Virus record (IMG/VR): IMGVR_UViG_3300038701_000522
Coordinates: 1-45,469 of that record
DNA from: a virus
Direction: 5' to 3' (one strand)
DNA length: 45,469 nt
Under the pieces are notes generated by a model. It searched no databases, had not been told where the DNA came from, and was given only the letters and a program-made list of their open reading frames with translations. Of the stretch, positions 21,797-28,637 are shown in pieces (positions within the stretch are counted from its first letter, which is position 1; the number at the start of each line of letters is the position of its first letter). A program made the position numbers and the translations under genes.

Positions 21797-21826
21797 GCGT
21801 CCCATGTCACCTCATATTTCTCGCGT

Positions 21827-21994
21827 GCTGTATTACATCAACCCACGTTATATGGGGTGAAGGTATGGCTTAAACCTCCCCTTTTATGGTGGTAAATTCT
21901 TAAAAAAAAAAATTATTAAACTGACCAAATAAAAAACGTTACTACCCCTCCGCCATACAAGTGGTGTCTATAACGTGGGTCCACGTAATACAGC
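21827..21994. repeat. Long imperfect inverted repeat around an A-rich core
   Basis: The left arm is GCTGTATTAC-ATCA-ACCCACGTTATA (21827-21852). The right arm 21969-21994 is its inverse complement except for the four central bases. On the same symmetry axis, GTATGGC (21863-21869) pairs with GCCATAC (21952-21958). The 116-base centre includes an A-run near 21902-21912 and AT-rich flanks. The arrangement could form a cruciform or bind a dimeric initiator or repressor at both arms. Confidence 0.75.
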
Positions 21995-22015
21995 CTACCA
22001 AAGATATCAGGTGAT

Positions 22016-22048
22016 ACGGACGGACGGAAACGGGAAACGGGACGGACG
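22016..22048. repeat. ACGG-rich iteron-like tract
   Basis: ACGG occurs three times in tandem, followed by two copies of AAACGGG and then ACGGACG. Further ACGGAC copies occur near 22113 and 22149. Short tandem repeats beside an AT-rich inverted repeat are typical of initiator-binding sites, which is the basis for the origin suggestion. Confidence 0.6.
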
Positions 22049-22157
22049 CATGGAAAGATAAATCGTCACACGCCGCCCACGTTAACGCGTAACGCGCATG
22101 AAAGAAAAAGACGGACAATCATACCCGCCAAACATTCGCGCCCACGTACGGACAAAT

Positions 22158-22196
22158 AAAAACGGCCCGTAAATCAATCAAGACTCACGGGCCGTT
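22158..22196 (-). terminator. Strong intrinsic terminator on the leftward strand
   Basis: The 10-bp stem AACGGCCCGT (22161-22170) with ACGGGCCGTT (22187-22196) has a 16-base loop and is followed leftward by a T run (complement of 22158-22162) and further TTT. It ends the single-gene unit 22216-22683 and shields the control region from that transcript. Confidence 0.85.
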
Positions 22197-22215
22197 GTTC
22201 TGCTATCAGTCGTGT

Positions 22216-22683
22216 TTAGATATCAATCGCGATATCCAACTCCGCGACTTGTTTCGCGGCGTCATCGTCAATCTTTTTGCGGGCAAGTGCAACCTTTTCG
22301 ACGGTTTCTTTTTGCGCATCGTTCAACTTGGCGAAGATATCATCAAGATACTTGTTGCGATCTTCCGCGTTTTTGTATCCATCCGTTTTGTTAACTTGAT
22401 CGCGGATGATGTTACGGCGGTATTTTTGCAACGGATCAGCGGCGCGAGTTGTACGTTGAATTGTACCGTCCTTAATATCTTGCAACGCATTGGCAACGAT
22501 ACGCGCCTTTTCATCGTCGCTTTTACCGCCAGTTTTGTCATTCACAAAACGTTGGAATCCATATTGAAAAATTTTCACCGCCGCTTTTGGGTGAATGTCC
22601 GCAAGTTTCATTTGCGATACTTTGCCACCAACAACGCACTCAACTACGTCCGCGTCAAATTCAATTGTAATTGTCTTAGTCAT
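22216..22683 (-). CDS. Monocistronic early protein of unknown function (155 aa)
   Basis: This is a soluble, charged protein. A beta N-terminus (MTKTITIEFDADVVECVVGG) precedes a helical body (AAVKIFQYGFQRFVNDKTGG) and a coiled-coil-like C-terminus (KVALARKKIDDDAAKQVAEL). AAAAGGA precedes the start. It has its own near-consensus promoter (22720-22747) and its own terminator (22158-22196), so it is probably one of the most abundant early proteins. Candidate roles are host transcription takeover or DNA binding at the adjacent control region. I recognise no family. Confidence 0.7.
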   Translation of the reverse strand: MTKTITIEFDADVVECVVGGKVSQMKLADIHPKAAVKIFQYGFQRFVNDKTGGKSDDEKARIVANALQDIKDGTIQRTTRAADPLQKYRRNIIRDQVNKTDGYKNAEDRNKYLDDIFAKLNDAQKETVEKVALARKKIDDDAAKQVAELDIAIDI

Positions 22684-22719
22684 AACATTTAATCCTTTTC
22701 GTTTCTGTTAATATGGAGC

Positions 22720-22747
22720 ATTCTATCACACTTTACGCGTATGTCAA
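22720..22747 (-). promoter_or_regulatory. Leftward sigma-70-type promoter for the 22216-22683 gene
   Basis: Leftward, a perfect TTGACA (22747-22742) is followed by a 16-base spacer and TAGAAT (22725-22720). Transcription would start about 30 bases before the ATG at 22683. The -35 part overlaps the 3' end of the 22733-22888 gene. Confidence 0.8.
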
Positions 22748-22888
22748 CTCATCATCTAAAATAAATAAATAATCTTCGATCACACTTACATTGCAACCGT
22801 ACTCACGCCATTCATCCGCCAATAGTTGCGCATCTATTTCTTGAGTCCGTTCGGCGGCAATCTTGCCATCTATAACTACATAAAACAT
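22733..22888 (-). CDS. Small early protein (51 aa)
   Basis: It begins MFYVVIDGKIAAERT, continues ADEWREYGCNVSVIEDY and ends LDDELTYA. GAGGGA upstream fixes the ATG at 22888; the longer frame to 22939 overlaps the upstream gene. The beta-alpha-beta pattern is compact and acidic. It is the second gene behind the leftmost-reading early promoter at 23121-23149, so it is probably among the first genes expressed. No family is recognised. Confidence 0.6.
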   Translation of the reverse strand: MFYVVIDGKIAAERTQEIDAQLLADEWREYGCNVSVIEDYLFILDDELTYA

Positions 22889-22899
22889 TTTATAATCCC

Positions 22900-23091
22900 T
22901 CAATCGTTTCTGTTTATTGCCGCCCATAATGAGCCGCAATCGTTTAGTAAGACATCATAACCGTTATCGCAATTAAATAAGTAACGATCTTCAGTATCGA
23001 TAAAAAGAAAACCTTTAACTTTAACGGCTCGTGTGATCCAAAGTCTATACGCCGCCTGTGCTTCAATGATTGCTTTTTGTCTGTTAGTCAT
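22900..23091 (-). CDS. Small early protein (63 aa), first gene of the leftward arm
   Basis: A helical N-terminus (MTNRQKAIIEAQAAYRLW) is followed by FLFIDTEDRYLFNCDNGYD and a short C-terminal helix. AAAGG lies seven bases before the ATG at 23091; an earlier start in the same frame lacks a site. It is directly behind the promoter at 23121-23149. Position and size suggest an immediate-early host-takeover protein; the function is unknown. Confidence 0.6.
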   Translation of the reverse strand: MTNRQKAIIEAQAAYRLWITRAVKVKGFLFIDTEDRYLFNCDNGYDVLLNDCGSLWAAINRND

Positions 23092-23120
23092 AAGTAAACC
23101 TTTCGTTCTAAGATGCAATC

Positions 23121-23149
23121 ACTCTACCTCAGCCTGTTGCCCATGTCAA
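23121..23149 (-). promoter_or_regulatory. Leftward immediate-early promoter
   Basis: Leftward, a perfect TTGACA (23149-23144) is followed by a 17-base spacer and TAGAGT (23126-23121). The start site would fall near 23114, about 22 bases before the ATG at 23091. It lies in the divergent region between the two arms. Confidence 0.75.
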
Positions 23150-23240
23150 ACATTATTTTCAGCCGTCACTGCATGATGAGTTTTCTATGCTACTGGCCGC
23201 ATTCAGTAGAGGCGTTTCGACGGGACCGCCCCCGCCCTGC

Positions 23241-23250
23241 CCTGGCCAGG
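23241..23250. promoter_or_regulatory. GC-rich palindrome in the divergent region
   Basis: CCTGGCCAGG is a perfect 10-base palindrome inside a GC-rich patch of the divergent promoter region 23092-23414. It could be a regulator-binding site, but there is no second copy to support this. Confidence 0.3.
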
Positions 23251-23317
23251 ACCTTTCAAAATTCTGTGCAAATTTCAGCCCATTGCTTTTCTCTTACCCC
23301 CAGCCATAGCCATACAT

Positions 23318-23330
23318 TGACATAATGTCA
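23318..23330. promoter_or_regulatory. Operator-like palindrome overlapping a TTGACA box
   Basis: TGACAT-A-ATGTCA is a perfect 13-base palindrome. Its left half overlaps TTGACA (23317-23322), which has a TACTTT 15 bases downstream (23338-23343), a suboptimal spacing for a rightward promoter. A dimeric regulator bound here would cover that -35 box and lie 33 bases upstream of the second rightward candidate. Confidence 0.5.
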
Positions 23331-23362
23331 CGAGCCATACTTTGCCGCGCGAAAATTCGGCC

Positions 23363-23391
23363 TTGCGGTCCCGCGCCTACTATGCTAATGT
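23363..23391 (+). promoter_or_regulatory. Candidate rightward late promoter
   Basis: TTGCGG (23363-23368), a 17-base spacer and TAATGT (23386-23391) precede the small terminase start at 23415. The -35 hexamer and spacer equal those of the leftward promoter at 21768-21796, but the -10 box is weaker. It is the best placed candidate for the whole late arm. Confidence 0.45.
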
Positions 23392-23414
23392 GCAGGGAAC
23401 GAAAGGAGTATGGC

Positions 23415-24005
23415 ATGAACCTCGGACTTGAAATAGCAATGGCAGCGCGCGGACGTAAAAGCGTCGAGTCTGTTGTCATTACCTCTCACCGCCCGCTCAC
23501 AGAAGAGGATGCGTACGCACTCATGGAGTCAGATGAAAAGACCACAGCGCCCAACCACCGGAAGCGACTCCGCACTCGCCACCATGAGGCCGCACGTTTG
23601 ATGGCCGAGGGCAAGAGCGATACTGAGATCAATCTCTTCACAGGTCTGCAGCCGTCCACCATTTCCGTGCTGCGTAAGGACCCCGCGTTTAAAGAGCTGG
23701 TCGCCCACTACAACACAGTCCGCGACGAGAAGTTCGAAACTACGCACGAACGTCTTGCTGCCCTCGGCACCGACGCCATTGAGGTGATCCACGACCGCCT
23801 CGACGAAAAACCCGAGGACTTTGACAACGATCAGCTCATCGGTATCATCAAGACTACAACCGATCGGACTGGTTACGGCCCGTCCAGCAAACAACAGGTA
23901 AACGTCAACATCGGGATCGCGGACAAGTTGCAGCGCGCTCGTGAGGCCATTACCGCCCGTAAAACCCTTAACCTTGGAGCAGAAGATGTCACAAAGCTTG
24001 ATTAA
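23415..24005 (+). CDS. Small terminase subunit (196 aa)
   Basis: This protein probably recognises phage DNA and loads the large terminase. A helix-turn-helix is visible at about residues 60-95 (AARLMAEGKSDTEINLFTGL, then STISVLRKDPAF). A long helical region follows (HERLAALGTDAIEVIHDRLD), typical of the oligomerisation domain in phage small terminases of this type. The sequence DRTGYGP before the C-terminal segment is also usual. AAAGGAG precedes the ATG at 23415; an earlier ATG at 23325 would cross the promoter. It is the first gene of the late arm and overlaps the next by 20 bases. Confidence 0.8.
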   Translation: MNLGLEIAMAARGRKSVESVVITSHRPLTEEDAYALMESDEKTTAPNHRKRLRTRHHEAARLMAEGKSDTEINLFTGLQPSTISVLRKDPAFKELVAHYNTVRDEKFETTHERLAALGTDAIEVIHDRLDEKPEDFDNDQLIGIIKTTTDRTGYGPSSKQQVNVNIGIADKLQRAREAITARKTLNLGAEDVTKLD

Positions 24006-24321
24006 CATGGCGAAGACGCCAGAGCAGCTGAAAGAGGAGTCCGAACCGTTTAAGCACGAGCCGGACAAATACCCGTGGGGCCTCGAACTGCACCTCGGCA
24101 AGGATGAGCTGGAAAAACTCGGGATCACCGATCTTCCTCCTGTCGGCACGGAGTTCTCAGTAGTTGCGGCCTCCGTTGTCGAGCGCGTCTCTGCCTCTTC
24201 CACCGGCGAGGGCGAGCATAAGTCGATGACTCTGCAAATTACTGAACTGGCACTAGATGGGTCTCCGGCCAAGCAATCCGCCGAAGAACAGGCCGCTTCT
24301 CTCTTCCCTTCTAAGGACTAA
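23986..24321 (+). CDS. Capsid-staple-like small protein (111 aa)
   Basis: The central pattern KYPWGLELHLGKDELEKLG, then PVGTEFSVVAASVVERVSAS, resembles the capsid staple or cement proteins described in siphoviruses such as YSD1: a (Y/W)GL-x-(I/L) strand, a Leu-x-Lys-Leu-Gly turn and a small beta barrel. The N-terminus (MSQSLINMAKTPEQLKEESE) would be an extended arm. If correct it reinforces the capsid lattice. Lying between the terminase subunits is unusual for a head protein but seen in some phages. GGAG precedes the start. The assignment rests on pattern resemblance only. Confidence 0.5.
   Translation: MSQSLINMAKTPEQLKEESEPFKHEPDKYPWGLELHLGKDELEKLGITDLPPVGTEFSVVAASVVERVSASSTGEGEHKSMTLQITELALDGSPAKQSAEEQAASLFPSKD
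24253..24267. repeat. Repeated motif, copy D (inside a coding region)
   Basis: CTAGATGGGTCTCCG is identical to 21322-21336. Here it lies inside the capsid-staple-like gene and encodes part of LDGSPA, so its conservation cannot be explained by a ribosome-binding role on this strand. Confidence 0.7.
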
Positions 24322-24323
24322 GC

Positions 24324-25802
24324 ATGTACGATGAGGTCATTGAAGATTTGGCGCTTTACGCCTCCGATCCACTCGGTTTCGTCTATTGGGCGTTTCCTTG
24401 GGGCGAGGGCGAACTGCGCGAATATCCCAACGGTCCTGAAGAGTGGCAGGTCGATATCCTCACGCGCCTCGGCAAGGGCCTACTCACCATAGACAAGGCC
24501 ATCCAGATCGCGGTTAAGTCTGGCCACGGTATCGGCAAGTCCGCTCTGGTCTCATGGATCATCCTCTGGGCTATGTCCACATTCGAAGATACCCGAGGCG
24601 TGGTCACGGCCAACACCGAGAACCAGCTCAAAACCAAGACATGGGTTGAGGTCGCTACATGGTATCGCCGCTTCATCGCCAAGGAGCTGTTCAAGATGAC
24701 AGCCACCGCCCTGTTCTCGTCCGATCCCGCTCACGAGCGCACATGGCGCATCGATATGGTTCCGTGGTCCATCAAGAACACTGAGGCCTTCGCCGGTATG
24801 CACAACCAAGGCAAGCGTATTCTAGTGGTGTTCGATGAGGCCTCCGCAATCGAGGACATGATCTGGGAGGTTACCGAGGGCGCCCTTACCGATAAGAACA
24901 CTCAAATCATCTGGTGCTGCTTCGGCAACCCTACTAAGAACTCAGGCCGCTTCCGCGAATGCCATGAGGGCGGTAAATTCGAGAAACGTTGGGACTCACT
25001 AACCGTTGACTCCCGCCTAGTCTCATTCACGAACAAGGCTCAGATAAACGCATGGATCGAAGATTACGGCGAGGACTCCGACTTCGTTCGCTATCGTGTT
25101 AAAGGCCTGTTCCCACGTCAGGATGAGAACAGTTTCATTTCATTAGAGTTGGCTCGCGAGGCCGAAAATCGGGACACCTATATTGACAAAAGTCTCCCTA
25201 TCATTCTAGGTGTAGACGTTGCGCGCTTTGGTACGAATAACACAGTTATTTATGCCCGCCAAGGCCGCAACGCCCGAGACCTCCCAATCCTTTCCTTTAA
25301 CGGACTGGACACAATGGAGGTCGCTTCCGAGATTATCAAACTATTCAATCAATTAAATGCTACAATGGTGTTTATTGATGAAGGCGGAGTTGGAGGCGGT
25401 GTTCTGGATCGCTGTCGCCAGCTTCGTCTACCCTGTCGCGGAGTACACTTCGGTGGTAAACCCTCCAACACAAACCTTGAGCGCGGGATCAAGTACAAGA
25501 ACAAGCGTACTGAAATGTACGGCGAACTTCGAGACTGGCTTAAGGATGGCGCGATACCCAAGCGCGTTCGCGGAATGGAGATTGACCTCGCTGAGGAAAT
25601 GTCCGGCCCAACATACTCAATGAATGAGAACGACGAGATTGTCCTCGAGCGTAAAGAGACGATGGCCCGCCGTGGCCTTCCTTCCCCTGACGTATCCGAT
25701 GCCCTCGCCCTCACATTCGCCTACCCTGTTCTCGGACGAGGTACCGTTAAAACTTCAACCGTCGCAAAATCATACGACCCTTATAAACTGGAAAGAGCCT
25801 AA
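24324..25802 (+). CDS. Large terminase subunit, ATPase plus nuclease (492 aa)
   Basis: This is the DNA-packaging motor. The ATPase domain has Walker A SGHGIGKSALV (about residues 66-76) and Walker B ILVVFDEASA (Asp171, Glu172), with a coupling motif near CCFGNPTKN. The nuclease domain (RNase H-like) has GVDVARFG (Asp298), VFIDEGGVGGG (Asp352) and LPSPDVSDALALTF near the C-terminus for the third acidic residue. Length and motifs are complete. The start is two bases after the previous stop. Codons end mostly in C or G, unlike the more A/T-rich scaffold and capsid region further on. Confidence 0.95.
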   Translation: MYDEVIEDLALYASDPLGFVYWAFPWGEGELREYPNGPEEWQVDILTRLGKGLLTIDKAIQIAVKSGHGIGKSALVSWIILWAMSTFEDTRGVVTANTENQLKTKTWVEVATWYRRFIAKELFKMTATALFSSDPAHERTWRIDMVPWSIKNTEAFAGMHNQGKRILVVFDEASAIEDMIWEVTEGALTDKNTQIIWCCFGNPTKNSGRFRECHEGGKFEKRWDSLTVDSRLVSFTNKAQINAWIEDYGEDSDFVRYRVKGLFPRQDENSFISLELAREAENRDTYIDKSLPIILGVDVARFGTNNTVIYARQGRNARDLPILSFNGLDTMEVASEIIKLFNQLNATMVFIDEGGVGGGVLDRCRQLRLPCRGVHFGGKPSNTNLERGIKYKNKRTEMYGELRDWLKDGAIPKRVRGMEIDLAEEMSGPTYSMNENDEIVLERKETMARRGLPSPDVSDALALTFAYPVLGRGTVKTSTVAKSYDPYKLERA

Positions 25803-25803
25803 C

Positions 25804-25995
25804 ATGAAATCATCTGCCGCTGCGCCAGTCGCACCACCGCCACCACCTAACGCACCAACTCAAGCCAAGGCCCGCGATGACGTCCTTGCTGCGGGTAACA
25901 CCTCACAACCACGAGGCCGTAATTCCCTGATCAACACATCGCGTACAGGTCTGAAGAAGAAAAACAACAAGACATCGCTCCTCGGAGGACAATAA
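25804..25995 (+). CDS. Small proline-rich protein between terminase and portal (63 aa)
   Basis: It starts MKSSAAAPVAPPPPPNAPT and ends in a basic segment (TGLKKKNNKTSLLGGQ). The Pro/Ala-rich opening and the SLLGG ending look like a disordered tether. Comparable small genes at this position, with a NSLxI-like motif, are common in podoviruses with epsilon15-type heads and may be minor head proteins. GGAAAGAG precedes the start, two bases after the terminase stop. The function is unknown. Confidence 0.65.
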   Translation: MKSSAAAPVAPPPPPNAPTQAKARDDVLAAGNTSQPRGRNSLINTSRTGLKKKNNKTSLLGGQ

Positions 25996-25996
25996 C

Positions 25997-27661
25997 ATGA
26001 AAGTCTCTGCCAGTTTTAAAAAGCGTATTAACGCGTCTATGAAGTCGCTGAAGAATACGCGCGAGTCCCACTGGAACCACTGGCGGGACTTAGCAGACTA
26101 TTACCTACCCCGCCGCTACAAAAGCCTCATGACCAATCAAGAGTCACAGAGCAAAAACGTAAGCGGACGGAACCCGCGCATCCTAGACGCGGCAGGAACA
26201 CGCGCAGCTAAAGTCCTTGCCGCTGGTATGATGAACGGCATCACATCTCCGTCCCGCCCTTGGTTTAAGTTGCGCGTACCTGGCGTGGACCCTGACAACA
26301 TTGGGGTCGCTACATGGATTGAACAGGTCGAGTCTCTCATGATGACCACTATGGCCGAGTCCAATTTCTATAACGCGCTCGCAGTGATGTACCTTGACCT
26401 CGCCATCTTTGGTTCTGCAGCTACTCTGATCTATGAAGATGATGAGTCCGTGATCCGCTGCTACAACCCAACGCTAGGCGATTTCTATTTCTCGAATTCT
26501 TCCCGCCTCGCAGTGGACACATTCGCCCGTAAGCTCAGCATGAACGAACGCCAAATCCGCTCCCGTTTCCCGAACGGTAAAGACGCATGGCCTAATCTCA
26601 TGCGGAACTCCGAGGAGGACATGGCGCGAGAACTTGGTTCCAACCACACTGTCTGCCACCTAATCGAGCCCATTACGAAGAAAATTCCTGGGGTCCCATC
26701 CTCGCGCAAATTCGTAGAATACTATTGGATTGAGGGCGAAACATCAGACGCGATCCTCGAACGTAAGTCCTACGACGAACTACCTGGCATGTTCCCGCGT
26801 TGGGACGTAAACGGTAATGATGCATACGGCGTATCTCCAGCTATGGAAGCGCTCGGCGATGTGATCCAGCTTCAGCACGAAACCCTGCAAAAGGCCAAGG
26901 GCTTGGACATGATGATCTCGCCGCCAATGAACGCGGGTATCGAACTCCAGTCCAACGACATCGCGATGGTTCCTAATGGCATCACGTTTGTCTCAGACGT
27001 GCGCAGTTCCGGCCTATCTCCTGTCCACAACGTCAATCTCCCATTGGGTGAACTGACCGCCGACATTCAAGAGGTGGCTTCACGCATCCGCGAAACATTC
27101 CACAACCCACTCTTCAACATGATCTCTCAGCTTGACACCGTTCGTTCTGCAACCGAGATTGATGCGCGCCGTGAAGAGAAACTTGTTCTACTCGGACCAG
27201 TGCTGGAACGTTTCGAAAACGAGGCCCTAGACCCTTCCATCAACCGCATCTTCGGTATCATGAGTCGCCGTGGAATGATACCGCCTGCTCCTGAAGCTTT
27301 GGCCGGAGTTGAGTTGGAAATCCAGTACGTCTCCATCCTCGCTGTTGCGCAGAAGGCAATCGCTACTGCTCCATCCGAACGCTTCGTTCAGTTCGTGGGC
27401 AACCTTGCTGCCGTCAATCCAGCTGTCCTCGACATTGTTGATTTCGATAACCTCGCCCGCGACTACGCTCGTAACATCGGGGTCTCCGCGAAAAGCTTGG
27501 CCGAGCAAGAGACAATTGAACAGACTCGCGCGGCTCGGGCCGAGCAGCAACAAATGGCACAAGCAGCTGAACTCGCTCCGGCTGGTGCGCAAGCCGCTAA
27601 GGTCGCTAGTGAGACGGAAATCGGAGGAGGCCGTAGCGTTCTGAATGAATTACTAGGGTGA
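25997..27661 (+). CDS. Portal protein, head-to-tail connecting type (554 aa)
   Basis: This forms the dodecameric ring through which DNA enters and leaves. The N-terminus HWRDLADYYLPRRYK, then RILDAAGTRAAKVLAAGMMN and a following SPSRPWFKL, are hallmarks of the T7/epsilon15 head-tail connector family. Further typical points are the predicted stem and wing regions, GVSPAMEALGDVIQLQ and TEIDARREEKLVLLGPVL. The C-terminus is a Gln/Ala-rich helix (EQQQMAQAAELAPAGAQ), as in the barrel of related portals. GGAGG precedes the ATG. It appears full length. Confidence 0.95.
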   Translation: MKVSASFKKRINASMKSLKNTRESHWNHWRDLADYYLPRRYKSLMTNQESQSKNVSGRNPRILDAAGTRAAKVLAAGMMNGITSPSRPWFKLRVPGVDPDNIGVATWIEQVESLMMTTMAESNFYNALAVMYLDLAIFGSAATLIYEDDESVIRCYNPTLGDFYFSNSSRLAVDTFARKLSMNERQIRSRFPNGKDAWPNLMRNSEEDMARELGSNHTVCHLIEPITKKIPGVPSSRKFVEYYWIEGETSDAILERKSYDELPGMFPRWDVNGNDAYGVSPAMEALGDVIQLQHETLQKAKGLDMMISPPMNAGIELQSNDIAMVPNGITFVSDVRSSGLSPVHNVNLPLGELTADIQEVASRIRETFHNPLFNMISQLDTVRSATEIDARREEKLVLLGPVLERFENEALDPSINRIFGIMSRRGMIPPAPEALAGVELEIQYVSILAVAQKAIATAPSERFVQFVGNLAAVNPAVLDIVDFDNLARDYARNIGVSAKSLAEQETIEQTRAARAEQQQMAQAAELAPAGAQAAKVASETEIGGGRSVLNELLG

Positions 27662-27680
27662 TATGGCGCGACATTTCCCC

Positions 27681-27709
27681 TTGCAAAATGAAACCGCTTA
27701 GGATAATAT
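27681..27709 (+). promoter_or_regulatory. Candidate promoter before the scaffold-capsid genes
   Basis: TTGCAA (27681-27686), a 17-base spacer and TAATAT (27704-27709) lie in the only gap between portal and scaffold. If used, the transcript would begin near 27716, downstream of the ATG at 27708, which would favour the ATG at 27726 for the next gene. The -35 hexamer equals that of the promoter at 13456-13483. Confidence 0.4.
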
Positions 27710-28010
27710 GAGAGGCACTAGGCATATGTACGAGAAGGAAGAAGAGATAGGTCGCCAAAATCAACTACGGTTGACTAAAATGGACGAGCTAGACCAAAGA
27801 CTCATTAGCCAAATAATGAGTACTCCACAAGGCAGGGAGTGGATGTGGAATATCCTTGCCCTAACCAAGCTGAATATAAATGCGATGAAAGCAGATGACC
27901 GCTCAACCGCATTCACACTCGGCGAACAAAACATAGGATTGCAGCTTCAAGCTAAAATTCTGAAACACGCGCCTGCAGAATGGATACTGGCGCAACAAGA
28001 GAGGAAGTAA
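27708..28010 (+). CDS. Bbp19-like head-region protein (100 aa; 94 aa if started at 27726)
   Basis: The segment LISQIMSTPQGREWMWNILA, followed by STAFTLGEQNIGLQLQAKI, matches the pattern of BPP-1 Bbp19-type proteins, which are small helical proteins encoded between portal and scaffold. Their exact role is not established. Two starts are possible: 27708 with AGG five bases upstream, or 27726 with AGAGG ten bases upstream. The stop is two bases before the scaffold start. The family resemblance is moderate. Confidence 0.6.
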   Translation: MRGTRHMYEKEEEIGRQNQLRLTKMDELDQRLISQIMSTPQGREWMWNILALTKLNINAMKADDRSTAFTLGEQNIGLQLQAKILKHAPAEWILAQQERK

Positions 28011-28012
28011 AA

Positions 28013-28633
28013 ATGGTAGATGAAATCGAAGAAACAAACGAAGAGACTGTTGAAGAAACAACTGAAGAGCAGTCCAATGACACTGAGCAATCTAATGAAG
28101 ATGAGACTCCTAAAGGAGACGAAAGCTCAGATAAGGGCGAGGGCGACAAAGAAGAAGGCCCTGTAGAAATCGACTTCGAAGCCATGGAGTTGCCTGAGGG
28201 CACAGAATTAACAGATGTTGATAAGGAACTCCTAGGCGAGCTTATCAACTTCGATGGAACTCCTGAGGAACGCGCTAGCAAGTTGATTGCTATTTCTCAG
28301 GATATGCAGCAGAAGCAAGCTGACGCTACTATGGAGCAGTGGATGAATACCCGCCAAGAATGGGTTAATGAGGCCAAGGCTGACAAGGAGTTCGGTGGTG
28401 AAGCTTTTGATGCAAACCTGTTGGAGATCGACAAGGTTGTGGAAAAATATGGTTCTGCGGAGCTACGTGAGGTGTTCGACGCCACGGGCGCTGGGGACAA
28501 TCCACATGTCATTCGATTCCTGCATAAGATTGCGCAAGATATTGGTGAAGGACTCCCCGCAGGTGGGGACACCGTTGAAAACACAGAGGCGGACAGAGCA
28601 TCCTTAATGTTCCCCTCAGCAAACAAGGACTAG
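28013..28633 (+). CDS. Capsid scaffolding protein (206 aa)
   Basis: The first 60 residues are extremely acidic (DEIEETNEETVEETTEEQSN), followed by a helical, Gln- and Lys-containing region (KLIAISQDMQQKQADATMEQ) and a short C-terminal basic ending (FPSANKD). Strong acidity, helicity, size and position directly before the major capsid gene are typical of phage scaffolds that guide procapsid assembly. GAGGAAG precedes the ATG at 28013. An in-frame ATG at 27980 lies in the previous gene. No protease domain is visible. Confidence 0.8.
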   Translation: MVDEIEETNEETVEETTEEQSNDTEQSNEDETPKGDESSDKGEGDKEEGPVEIDFEAMELPEGTELTDVDKELLGELINFDGTPEERASKLIAISQDMQQKQADATMEQWMNTRQEWVNEAKADKEFGGEAFDANLLEIDKVVEKYGSAELREVFDATGAGDNPHVIRFLHKIAQDIGEGLPAGGDTVENTEADRASLMFPSANKD

Positions 28634-28637
28634 CTAA

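Larger units (their letters stand above)
21516..22157. other. Gene-poor control region: promoter, inverted repeat, iteron-like repeats; candidate origin
   Basis: This is the only stretch over 300 bp inside the leftward arm without a convincing gene. It contains a promoter (21768-21796), two copies of a repeated motif (21559-21570 degenerate, 21701-21713), a 26-bp inverted repeat around an A-rich core (21827-21994) and an ACGG-rich tract (22016-22048). CCCACGT boxes occur near 21842, 22069 and 22141, and in inverse at 21974. Only mini-ORFs of about 20 codons or fewer with weak sites are present, including a 3-codon ORF behind GGGAGG. An origin of replication or master control region is inferred. 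Confidence 0.5.

Noticed and set aside
21516-23414. tRNA genes in the non-coding stretches
   Set aside because: No cloverleaf-compatible stems with a T-loop GTTCRA-type motif were seen.
23529-24272. 247-residue leftward ORF across the small terminase region
   Set aside because: It is antisense to the terminase and capsid-staple-like genes, is Ser- and Val-biased in the way expected for an antisense shadow, and has no ribosome-binding site or domain.
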